Shown here piece by piece: positions 1 to 7,948 of a DNA stretch of 12,479 nucleotides. The translations under genes were made by a program, and so were the position numbers. The notes beneath the pieces are model-generated. The model was not told the origin of the DNA, made no database searches, and worked only from the letters and a program-made list of their open reading frames with translations. How positions within the stretch are numbered: position 1 is the first letter of the stretch; every line of letters starts with the position of its first letter. The DNA is from Oehlia diaphana (Eukaryota; Glomeromycota; Glomeromycetes; Glomerales; Glomeraceae): positions 60,887-73,365 of the forward strand of contig QZLH01000471.1 of NCBI GenBank assembly GCA_003833135.1, in the 5' to 3' direction.

Positions 1-214
1 CATCAAACAGATATTTATTTGCTTTTGGAAATAATGAATCTGATTTAAAAGTTCGTTGATATATTTGTTGTCTGCGTTTTGAATATTTAGTTCTTTTTGG
101 TTGTTTATTTTTATCACATTTACATGGCTCTTGCTGTGAAAGCTCAAAACAATATAAGCATTTTTGACACGAATAACATATGCCTAGAAGGTATTTGCAA
201 TTAAGTTCTGTCAT
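1..214 (-). CDS. 5' part of a cysteine-rich hypothetical protein, running off the left edge
   Basis: An open frame of 71 codons starts at the ATG complementary to 212-214 and continues past base 1 without a stop. It begins MTELNCKYLLGIC and has cysteines at residues 6, 13, 16, 19, 22, 31 and 33. Residues 13-22 form a CX2CX2CX2C array followed by CKC, which could bind zinc. A strongly basic stretch follows at residues 35-50 (KNKQPKRTKYSKRRQQ), resembling a nuclear localisation or nucleic-acid-binding segment, and then a more ordinary segment ending KANKYLFD. Codon use differs from the rest of the window: TCG, CGC and CGA occur and G+C is higher, as expected for a host gene under selection. I do not recognise the family and infer no function beyond possible metal binding. 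The rest lies outside the window. The start is the first ATG, and the sequence upstream is AT-rich and non-coding. Confidence 0.72.
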   Translation of the reverse strand, partial: MTELNCKYLLGICYSCQKCLYCFELSQQEPCKCDKNKQPKRTKYSKRRQQIYQRTFKSDSLFPKANKYLFD

Positions 215-640
215 TTGAATAATTTTTATAATAAACGCGAAATTTATTTCAACTTCTTTTTTCACGTAGCGTTCATTATTAAAATCTATTAAAATTATCA
301 ATACTAAATTAGGGAAATGATCAGAACTAGTGAAACACAGATAATTTGGCCAATAATTGCTCAAAAATTTTTGTTTTTGGTGATTTTCAGTGTTTTCGAT
401 GAGATAATTTTAATTGATCGACAAATCACCTGATCACACTAATTCGAAAACTGTGATAAATTATATAGAATCACTATATTATAAGATTTCAGATATTTAT
501 AAAAATTGATTTTTTAAGCCCTTAAAAAATAGGCTAATTTGCCAAAAGTGTGACTTATAACCTGTTTTAGAGATATCTGAAATCCTATTTAGTCATTAAC
601 TTTTTTGTAAATTTGCTTTTAAACTTAATTATAGGGGTTT
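215..640. other. upstream intergenic region with short foldbacks
   Basis: No coding frame seen. This is the 5' flank of the minus-strand gene at 1-214, so it should hold its promoter and 5' UTR. An AT-rich stretch lies 12-30 nt upstream of the ATG, but no specific core element can be named. Short perfect inverted repeats occur, such as GGTGATTT at 379-386 with AAATCACC at 423-430. CpG dinucleotides (235-275 and around 398, 418 and 443) are commoner here than further right. Confidence 0.5.
485..584. repeat. foldback: 12-bp inverted repeat around a small palindrome
   Basis: GATTTCAGATAT (485-496) is repeated in inverse orientation as ATATCTGAAATC (573-584). Inside, TTTTTTAAG (510-518) and CTTAAAAAA (521-529) form a perfect hairpin with a 2-nt loop. 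This could be a remnant of a tiny foldback or MITE element. No target-site duplication is evident. Confidence 0.45.
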
Positions 641-1087
641 TTCTCTTTTTTTATAGTAGATACTATCTTTTTTTATTCTTTAATCTTTAGGTTCTTGCTT
701 ATTTTCTAATTTTTATTCTTTACTAACTATCTTTTTTTTACTCTATACTACTCTTTGTTTTATTTTTTTGTTATAAATTTTACTTTTTGACTTCATAGAT
801 TTTATCATCATTTCATTTTTTAACTTTTTATATGAGTTTTATTCTTTATTCTTATAGCTTTATTCTTTTGTTTACTTTATTATTGTCATGTCATATAAGT
901 TAATTTATCTACCTTTAATTAAAATATTGATTTTGTTATATTTTTATTATATAAAATATTATATAATATACAGTAAATTGGAGGAAAGTATTAAAAAAAT
1001 TATATTTATATTATTATACTATAATTTGGTAAATATTTCTTTTAAATTAATATACTGTAATTCTTAGCACTTACTATATACAGTATA
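600..1087. other. T-rich low-complexity tract, no gene seen
   Basis: From 600 to about 900 the plus strand is dominated by T with scattered C, in degenerate TTATTCTTTT-like units (for example 660-760 and 835-880). From 940 to 1087 it becomes an A/T-only stretch containing several TATACAGTA and TATACTGTA words that are inverse to one another (near 968, 1061 and 1079). No coding or RNA feature is supported. Confidence 0.55.
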
Positions 1088-1410
1088 TTAAAAATTTGTA
1101 TTTCAACTTTAAATGTAAATATCTTCAGATCTAATAATCCAATCAGCAAGCTCTTTTTTCATTCATATAGTTAAGAACAAGGGCTTTCCAAAAAGCCTAA
1201 ATTTATAAAAAATAGATCAGTAGATCCTAAGATATTTGCATTTAAACATATTAAAAAGTTCATATCTTAACTTTAAATGTAAATATTTCCAGATCTAATG
1301 ATTCAATCGGCAAGCTCATTTTTCGCCTATAAATTTCAGAATAAGAGCTTTCCAACAAGTCTAAAATTATAGAAAATGGATCAGTAAATCTTGATATATT
1401 TGCGTCTAAA
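1088..1410. repeat. two tandem copies of a roughly 160-bp repeat
   Basis: Copy 1 (1088-1245) and copy 2 (1251-1410) align end to end. Shared blocks in order include AACTTTAAATGTAAATAT, CAGATCTAAT, CAATC-GCAAGCTC, GCTTTCCAA-AAG, GATCAGTA and ATATTTGC. Identity is roughly three quarters by eye. Copy 2 keeps CpG in three places (AATCGGC, TTTCGCC, TGCGTC) where copy 1 has CpA (AATCAGC, TTTCATT, TGCATT). The repeat is non-coding in both strands and its family is not recognised. Confidence 0.8.
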
Positions 1411-1865
1411 GATGGTAATACAAATTTTGACATAAAATAATTATTTTTATTGTTTGAAAATATTTATTATAATACCATCTTTTATATGACATTTTTATCA
1501 TATCTGCTAATTAGTAGAATTAAAGATTTAAGTCACGTAACATTTAATTAGCTGAATGTGACAATCATTAAAGATCAACCCGTTTTCAAATAAAAGAAAG
1601 ATCAAATATCATATTAAAAGTAATAATTCTTTTAAAATTTCTATTACAATATTTGCTTTTTTAACCTGAAAATAATAAATACATTCTAAAAAATGAAGGA
1701 AAATATTATAGTTAGTTTATTAAAAAAAAAGAAAAGAAAATTCATTATAATTTAACAAAAAAAAAATTAAAAATAATAAATTATCTAAAAATAAATACAA
1801 ATAAATTTTAACTAAATAATTTATTAATTCATAATTTAATCTGTTACAATTTAATAAATTACATT
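1411..1865. other. AT-rich intergenic DNA, A-rich at 1720-1860
   Basis: No gene seen. A 7-bp inverted repeat, GATGGTA (1411-1417) and TACCATC (1473-1479), begins immediately after the tandem repeat and might mark an old insertion. From about 1720 to 1860 the plus strand is nearly all A and T with long A runs. Confidence 0.5.
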
Positions 1866-1867
1866 TA

Positions 1868-2530
1868 GAGTTCTGAACAGGTTGACCAAATTCAGGTAAC
1901 CTGACAGGTTGACCTGAATTTATCAGGTTAGGTTTAGCAATTTTAATTCAGTTTCAGTTCAGATTGTAACATCAATATAATCTGAATGACCTGTTGACCT
2001 GAAACTATAATTTTATATAAGTGAGTTATGGTATCATAATTCACTTTTTATATTAATGTTATATAATAAAAGTAAGTTGCGATATCAGAATTCATGTTTT
2101 TATATTAATTTTATATATAAAAAGTGAATCACAGTATCAGAATTCACATTTTATATTGATTTTATATATAATAAGTGAATCACGGTATCAGAATTCACAT
2201 TTTTATATTGATTATATATATTTTATATATAAAAAGTGAATTGCGGTATCGGAATTCACATTTTTATATTGATTTTGTATAAAAAAGTTAGTTGTGGTAT
2301 TGCGATTCACCTTTTTATACAATTTTAATATAAAAAAATGGATTGCAATATTTCAAAAAAGAATTTTTTACCATTTTTTTTTTGATATTTTAATAAAAAT
2401 CCTGAAAATTTTCAGGTTTCAATTCAGGTCAGGTTAAATAGATAACCTGATATAATCTGATCTGACCTGACCTGAAAAAAAATTTCAGGTTAGGTTTATC
2501 AATTTACCTGACCTGACCCATTTGAAACTC
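1868..2530. mobile_element. 663-bp MITE-like element flanked by TA, with subterminal AGGTCA motifs
   Basis: The ends GAGTTCTGAACAGGTTGACC (1868-) and GAGTTTCAAATGGGTCAGGT (reverse strand from 2530) are imperfect terminal inverted repeats beginning GAGTT. Each is bordered by TA (1866-1867 and 2531-2532), the duplication expected for a Tc1/mariner-type insertion. Both arms are filled with AGGTCA/TGACCT-like words: 1877-1940 and 1985-2003 on the left, 2413-2520 on the right. These are candidate transposase-binding sites. CCTGAAAATTTTCAGG at 2401-2416 is a perfect 16-bp palindrome. The centre (2021-2361) holds a palindromic tandem array, listed separately. There is no transposase frame, so it is non-autonomous. 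The superfamily is inferred only from the TA borders. Confidence 0.68.
2021..2361. repeat. tandem array of near-palindromic 24-bp units at 51-61 bp spacing
   Basis: Units start at 2021, 2072, 2124, 2175, 2236, 2287 and, strongly decayed, 2338. Each is 24 bp with outer arms GTGAATT and AATTCAC around a core like GCGGTATCGG. The copy at 2236-2259 matches its own reverse complement at 20 of 24 positions. Spacers are A/T-only, close to TTTTTATATTGATTTTAT. Intervals are 51, 52, 51, 61, 51 and 51 bp; the longer one carries about ten extra TATATATTTT bases. The copy at 2236 keeps two CpGs, and other copies show CpA or TpG there. The array is unlike a CRISPR because the spacers are near-identical. 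Confidence 0.85.
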
Positions 2531-2532
2531 TA

Positions 2533-3229
2533 ATAATACTTAAAACTATTAATTATAATTTCTTAAATATTTCTATTGATAATGTATTTTTTTTCTTTCA
2601 GAATGTAAAAAAACTTTTAAATAATAAAAAAGAAAGCTACTGCTTGTATATAAAATAGAAAAACTACTATATATACTTTCAAAACTATTTAGCTTACCTA
2701 ACTTAAAAAACTGATGGGAAAACTGATGAGAAGACTAACAGAGAGTTTGCAAAAGAAAAAAATAATTATATCACTATAGATAAATTAAATTTATATTACA
2801 TGACATTATAATACATATAGTTTAATTTGTAAAATATAATTTTATATTTCAAGTTGAAGTAATTTGTAAAATTTTGTAAAATATTCTAATTTGTTTTTTC
2901 TGAAAATTGGCCCATATATTATACTTTTATAAATATTTATAGCTACTAAAACTATATAAATTTCTATTTTACTTCATATTTTATTAAAATATTCTTACTT
3001 TTTAAATAATATATATTAAAAATTCATCATATATATGAGAAATGGATTTTTTATTAGTGAAATAGGTTTTTTTACCTCTCTTTTACATTTAATAATTTAA
3101 GTTTTACAAATATAAATTTTTGTTCAACTTATTATTTAATCAAGTGATCATTAATCAAATAATTTTTTGGTATTACAAACAATTTAAGTAATAAAAATTG
3201 TGAAAATCAATTTAAGGGTAGAGGGATCG
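2533..3229. other. AT-rich intergenic DNA, nothing recognisable
   Basis: No coding frame, RNA gene or clear repeat. The only local structure is a short direct duplication of AAAACTGATG at 2708-2730. Confidence 0.5.
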
Positions 3230-3240
3230 ATATGGTTGAT

Positions 3241-3408
3241 CATATAGGCGCTTTACAATAGAAAGGAATGAAATTACTAAAAAAAATAAAAAATAAGTTA
3301 ATATAAAATCTGAACAAATTTATATAGCATTTAGAATATTTTTGAATATAAAAGAAAATTTAAATTTTTCAGTAATTTTGTCCCTTTCTACTGCAAAGCG
3401 TTCATATG
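3241..3408. mobile_element. 168-bp MITE with 44-nt terminal inverted repeats
   Basis: Bases 3241-3284 pair with the reverse complement of 3365-3408 at 35 of 44 positions. Shared blocks include CGCTTT, TAGAAAGG and AAATTACT. All nine differences are transitions (A/G or C/T). The internal 80 bp are A/T-rich and non-coding. Just outside the left end, ATATGGTTGAT (3230-3240) resembles the ATATGGGCTGAT word at 12390-12401, so the true boundary may lie a few bases further out. No target duplication is clear. Confidence 0.8.
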
Positions 3409-4045
3409 GCTAAAAAAAAAAATCATTTTTTTTTTACTTCACTACAAAGAAAACTCCTTCAATATTCTATGTAAAACTATTTAAAGGTACTCTTTAGAAA
3501 GCTAGAGTTTCTGTTTTTTAAATAAACTTTAGCAAAGTATAGTACAAATAAGGTTTATGACAAAATATTACATTATAAAGTTGTCATTAAGTTGCGAATC
3601 TCTTATAGTAAGTTGCGAATCACTTAGAGAATATATCTTCAAATCAACTTTAAACTTATGAAACTTTACAAGCTAATAGTATAATAAAAAGAATATTTTG
3701 TATCAAAAATCACTGTACATTACTTATTTAAATAAAATTTTTTATTAATATCATTTTATTTTTTTATTAGTAGTCATATTTGCTTTTAAAAGTCCAAATA
3801 CACTCAAAAAAACTAATAGCAAGTGATTAAATATTTTAATAAATAAAATGAAGTGCATGTGTATACTCTTTTTAAATGTATATTTAATAAAATTCATATG
3901 GTAATTTGTGAGAAATCATAAATTTTTCGTCTGCTTTTGCTCGTTTCATGGTTACATGATAATCTACATTTTTTAGTCTACTATTGTATATATGTTGTGG
4001 CATAAATACATTCTACTCTTAATAATTCTTTTTAATACAGAGTAA
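3409..4045. other. AT-rich intergenic DNA with one short direct repeat
   Basis: No gene is supported. AAGTTGCGAATC occurs twice, at 3589-3600 and 3610-3621. The stretch GTAAGTTGCGA (3608-3618) is identical to the start of the palindrome unit at 2072-2082, so this may be a scrap of the same repeat family. Otherwise A/T-rich. Confidence 0.5.
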
Positions 4046-4474
4046 ACAAATCAGCCCATAATCTTGAGGCTAAGAAATTGTGAAACTGTAATGGCCTTGA
4101 GTGAGCTTTAGTTCAGTCCTGAAGTGTGAATGATTGGTACGAAAGAGTATCTAGATGATTGCCAATACATCTAATGAAAGTTCTCTATTAGTCAAGATTG
4201 GTCAGAATGGTATATAAATTCAAGCTAGTCATATCTTAGTAATGGATAAAGGATAAATAGGGGTTATAACTAACCAGGTATTATTACATTAATAATAGAT
4301 AGAAACTATCTGAAGGTTAAAGTGCTATATATGGCATTGTAGTGACATTAGAATTGGTCGTAGCATACCAATTGGTTGGATAGTAAGATCTTATATCCCT
4401 GGACTACTTAGTAATAGATGAATATAAAATAACCTGTCTTTAAGTTAAATATAAAAATAACAAATCAGCCCATA
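4046..4474. mobile_element. roughly 400-bp retroposon-like insertion between 15-bp direct repeats
   Basis: ACAAATCAGCCCATA occurs perfectly at 4046-4060 and 4460-4474 and brackets 399 bp (4061-4459). A perfect 15-bp duplication fits target-primed insertion of a LINE or SINE better than an LTR or most DNA transposons. The insert is visibly richer in G+C than its flanks (about 40% at 4081-4140) and ends in an A-rich stretch (TTAAATATAAAAAT) directly before the second repeat, as a retroposon 3' tail would. It has no long open frame. ATTGGT (4353-4358) and ACCAAT (4368-4373) form a hairpin, and ACCAATTGGT is a palindrome at 4368-4377. Pol III A and B boxes are not convincing: TGGCCTTGAG (4092) and GTTCAGTCC (4111) are only loose matches. 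It could also be a processed RNA copy. Plus orientation is assumed from the A-rich end. Confidence 0.6.
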
Positions 4475-4535
4475 TGTTTCTTCTTAATATTTTAATCTAT
4501 AAGTGGGTGTAAGAATATAAAATATTATTAAATAT

Positions 4536-4963
4536 ATGATAAAAACTGTTGAAATATTTTATAAACTTGACAATAGAAAATTAATTAAGATGATATCAAG
4601 ATATTGCCCAAAATTAATAGAGTTAACTATAGATGTTAACTATAAAACTTGGAAGAAATAACTAATATTTTTTCAAGTTACATGCAATTAGAGAAATTAT
4701 TTCTTACAACAAATATTAATATATTACCCAATAAGAATGATGTTGGATTGTGAATTTTTAGCAGATTTATTAATATACCATACTAATTTTATGAAGTATT
4801 GTGTTTATTAGTTTATAGCAGTCTGCATAAAGTAGACCTTATAAAATTAACATCAGATGAATTTCAACTTCTTCAGATTATGAAGGATAGTCTTAATAAT
4901 ATGCAAGAAAAATTTAATAATATCAAACAGAAACAATCATATTTGTTTATAATAGGAATTTAG
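4536..4963 (+). pseudogene. decayed leucine-rich, F-box-like protein fragment
   Basis: A frame from the ATG at 4536 reads ...KLDNRKLIKMISRYCPKL and then IELTIDVNYKTWK. A one-base loss in the A-rich AAGAAATA near 4650 shifts to a frame reading ITNIFSSYMQLEKLFLTT and NINILPNKNDVGL. Further pieces follow: EFLADLL in yet another frame, then LCLLVYSSLHKVDLIKLTSD and EFQLLQIMKDSLNN, ending at TAG 4961-4963. The spacing of I/L residues around short helices and the phrase YCPKLIELTI resemble the repeat part of the large F-box/LRR families of AM fungi. No F-box itself is visible, so the family is tentative. In-frame TGA and TAA stops and two or more frameshifts make it non-functional. It begins about 60 bp after the retroposon, which may have cut off its 5' part. 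Confidence 0.5.
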
Positions 4964-5640
4964 GTAACTAAAATAATCTAAATTATAAAGAATTTGGTGA
5001 TAATTAACAATTTATTTTATCAGAACATTCTGCCTTTCTTTAACATTTACAAATTTTAATAATTTGCATATTAGTTGAGTTGGGCTTAAAATATTCAGTT
5101 TTGTATAATAAATACTTATGAATTAATATTTTTATTTATTATTTAATAAAAATATCATGTTTAGTTTACAGTGATTGGTAAATAATAAATTGTTTGATAA
5201 TGAAGAAATAGGTTTGATTATTCAGTAGAGTTCAAATGATATTATCATATTAGATACTTTTAACAAAATCAAAAAAAAAATCTGATAAGAAATTAAAGTA
5301 ATGGTATTAAAGTTTTAAATTTGATAATAAAGGAAATGCAAATGGGAATAACCAATAGTAATTTTATAATTTTATGTATAATTGCAAGTATATTTTAATA
5401 AAAATGAAATAACAACAAATATATATATTTTATATGTAAATTTATGCATGCAATTTTCTATATAATTTTTTAATGGCAAAGTGATTAGCATGAAGAATTC
5501 TTTATGCATATGTAATTTTTTTATTTTAAAATGCTTCATATCCAGTACATAATTGTAAAAAAAAGCTAGAATATTAAAATGTTATTCTACAGTCATTAAG
5601 CATTATATATAATATTAATAAAAAAATATTTTATTTCTTA
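4964..5640. other. AT-rich intergenic DNA
   Basis: No supported gene. A short protein-like stretch on the plus strand at about 5196-5270 (EEIGLIIQ, stop, SSNDIIILDTFNKIKKK) might be another coding scrap, but it is too short to call. Near-pure A/T runs occur around 5400-5440 and 5600-5635. Confidence 0.45.
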
Positions 5641-6435
5641 TTATTCTTCTGAATTGCTTTCTTTGTCACTGTAATTAATAGTAATATTAATTACCTTCAT
5701 ACTTTAAGAAAAAGAAGGGAGTGTTAAAGTAACAGGTCTAGAGACTATGGGAATCTTAGTAGAAGGTATTACAGGTCTTGATAATTTGGTTTATTTATAT
5801 AGAGAGGAAGAAGTATCAGACTCAGTTTTAAGAGAACTAGGTATTAAAAGTGTTGATTAAATGATTATATTAGATAGCATCATAAAATATTAGAAACAAT
5901 AAATATTTTTTCCTCACTTTAATTCAAAAAAAAAGAAAATCTAACAGGATAAGTTAGTCTTAACTGAAGGAGTAACAAATACTGAGTTCTTTTTAAAATT
6001 CTGTGAAGAACTCTTCGTAATAATGTTCTCCAATAAAACTTCTTTTCTTTTTGACTTTTACTTTATCTCTTTCATTAGTTTCAGTATTATCTAATCCCTC
6101 TAAGAGCACTTTTGCATTAGCTTCTGTTATAGCTTTCTTATAGATTCTGGCTATCTATATATAACCAAAGATACTAGATTAGAGTTAAATTAAATATAAA
6201 TAATACGTCTCTAACTACTTAATTATCATATTTACTCACATAATATGTTTGAGTAGAGCTAAGAATTTTTTATTACAATCTTTTCCTGTAAAGTAATTAG
6301 TATTATTTACTCTGTTGATTTTATTCATAATATTTTTCTAAATTTCTCTTATTATGGTACAGAGTATTTTTCATTTCCATTTTTATGTTCATCAATAAGC
6401 ATTTGAGTTTGTTTCTTATCTCACTGTGCAGACAT
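5641..6435 (-). pseudogene. decayed trihelix/SANT-like DNA-binding protein gene
   Basis: The minus strand starts at the ATG complementary to 6433-6435: MSAQ, stop, DKKQTQMLIDEHKNGNEKYS. This looks like the first helix of a trihelix (Myb/SANT-like) domain, with the stop at the conserved Trp (TGA, 6421-6423). A shifted frame then gives NIMNKINRVNNTNYFTGKDC and NKKFLALLK, again with the conserved Trp as a stop (TAG, 6338-6340). After a non-open stretch (about 6155-6239, beginning GTGAGTAA and ending TATATATAG, possibly a degraded intron) comes IARIYKKAITEANAKVLLEG, a Lys/Arg-rich linker and GEHYYEEFFTEF, where the expected Trp is TAA (5993-5995). A Pro/Ser/Thr-rich tail follows (SRPVIPSTKIPIVSRPVTLT), with apparent Gln codons turned to TAA, and an acidic end YSDKESNSEE before a double stop. 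The domain order matches trihelix-like regulators. Several stops and frameshifts make it non-functional. Confidence 0.62.
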
Positions 6436-7230
6436 TTTAAATTTTATGAAGGAAGAAAAAGCTAAAAGACTTGCTTATATAGGATATAATTGTAATAATA
6501 AGTAAGCGAATCAGTAAAGGCTAAGTAAAACTAATTTAATTTTGTATGCAGTTAGCGCTTTAATTTTTGTAATAATTAATAATTAATATAATAATTGAAA
6601 AAATAATGGTGGCTTAGTTACTGCATAAAATCTAATTGATTGATTCTCAAGGTTTGAGTTGCAGAAAGGTAGCAAGAAAATACTAGAAACAGACTATAAG
6701 CTAAGGTGATACAAATTTTTATATTATACATCATACAAAGCACCTTCAACTAATCCCTGTTAATCACGAAAAATCTATAAACTACATGTAAATATAAAAT
6801 TAGCTTAGCCAAGATATAACTTTATATAAATTCCAATATACTTATAATTAAATAAAAATGAATTTAAATTTAGTGGTATTGTTATCCTGATAACAATTAA
6901 AACTAACTGAAAACTTTAACACTTTAACCGGTTAACTGAAATTTAACTTAATAGGAAAGTCTTGAATTATTTATAATTAATCATGTAAAATAACATTAGA
7001 TGTTTAATTAAAGAAAATAGGGTTTTATTAAAATAATGTAAAATTTTAGGTATGATAAAATAGTACTATAGATAATCTTTTGGTTGCTAAATTAACTATC
7101 TTGAATTATATCACTAATAATAATACTCTTTTCGTATAATTCAAAAATTACAATACAATTTTCAACTATCTGTGAAATTAACTGACTGATGAACTATCTC
7201 TTCAACTTGGTAAAATCCTAATACTATTTA
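6436..7230. other. intergenic DNA with two perfect palindromes
   Basis: This is the 5' flank of the minus-strand pseudogene. ATTGTTATC (6878-6886) and GATAACAAT (6889-6897) form a perfect hairpin with a 2-nt loop. TTAACCGGTTAA (6924-6935) is a perfect 12-bp palindrome. A minus-strand open scrap at about 6600-6690 (LLPFCNSNLENQSIRFYAVT) is protein-like but unassigned. No gene is called. Confidence 0.45.
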
Positions 7231-7402
7231 TAATAAAATAAAAATTAAAAATATTAATAAAGTAAATAAAACAAATATAATAAATAAATAAAATAAAATA
7301 AATATATTAAATAAATAAAATTTAACAAATAAAATAAATAAAATTAATAAAATAAATAAATCAAATATATTATATTTATCAGATTTATTAAATAAATTAA
7401 GA
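7231..7402. repeat. A/T-only low-complexity tract (degenerate AAATA repeats)
   Basis: The segment is almost wholly A and T, in interrupted AAATA and AAATAAAT units. It is best read as a decayed microsatellite. Nothing coding. Confidence 0.75.
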
Positions 7403-7818
7403 AAATTGAAAAAAATTGAATCTTCAAAATAATCTACATAAAATTACTGTGCCACATTTTTACTTTAACAGTATGTAGTCTCTCAATCAGCTACAAATCA
7501 ACTAATCACTAATCAGTAAATCTGTATAAATTTGAATGATGATACTATCTACTAGTATAAGTTATTAAAGAATTGCTAAAACTCATTAAAAATACTATAA
7601 ATTGATAATTATGTCAGAAAATATTGTTGATAGACATAGGTAATAAATTCATTAATATTAGTTATTTATTTTAGACAAGATTTATAATAAATCTATGCCT
7701 AAACCCATCAATTTTTATTTTAAATATGATATAAAGTATATTAGAAAGTCTAAGATATGGAAAAGTTCAGGTTTGGAACTTTAAGACTGAGTCTTTGAAT
7801 TCAGTCTTAGTAAGATAT
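7403..7818. other. AT-rich DNA; 9-bp inverted repeat at the hAT border
   Basis: No gene seen. TAAGACTGA (7782-7790) is inversely repeated as TCAGTCTTA (7801-7809) around a 10-nt loop, immediately left of the putative hAT end. It may be part of the element terminus or of the site it inserted into. Confidence 0.45.
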
Positions 7819-7948
7819 AGTCCTAATTTTTGGGACCTAATTTGAACAGTCTTAAATCAGTTTTTATAATAAACAATATAAATAAATTTAAAGATTAATT
7901 TTGCAAATGTTTATTGCAATTTAATTAGTCATGTAAAATATGTAAATC

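Noticed and set aside
485..584. Transcription terminator hairpin
   Set aside because: The perfect hairpin followed by A/T runs resembles a bacterial terminator, but the window is eukaryotic by its intron and transposons, and no gene ends there.
2021..2361. CRISPR array
   Set aside because: The intervals between repeats are near-identical A/T sequence instead of unique spacers, the context is eukaryotic, and the array sits inside an inverted-repeat element.
4061..4459. tRNA-derived SINE or a functional RNA gene
   Set aside because: Only loose matches to pol III A and B boxes and no cloverleaf were seen, so the insertion is kept as a generic retroposon candidate.
5717..5893. Plus-strand frame resembling the end of a SAM domain (EEEVSDSVLRELGIKSVD, stop, MIILDSIIKY)
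   Set aside because: It is antisense to the Pro/Ser/Thr tail of the minus-strand trihelix remnant, which continues in one frame to a plausible acidic C-terminus. The SAM-like reading is short and interrupted. It is kept only as an alternative that a profile search could decide.
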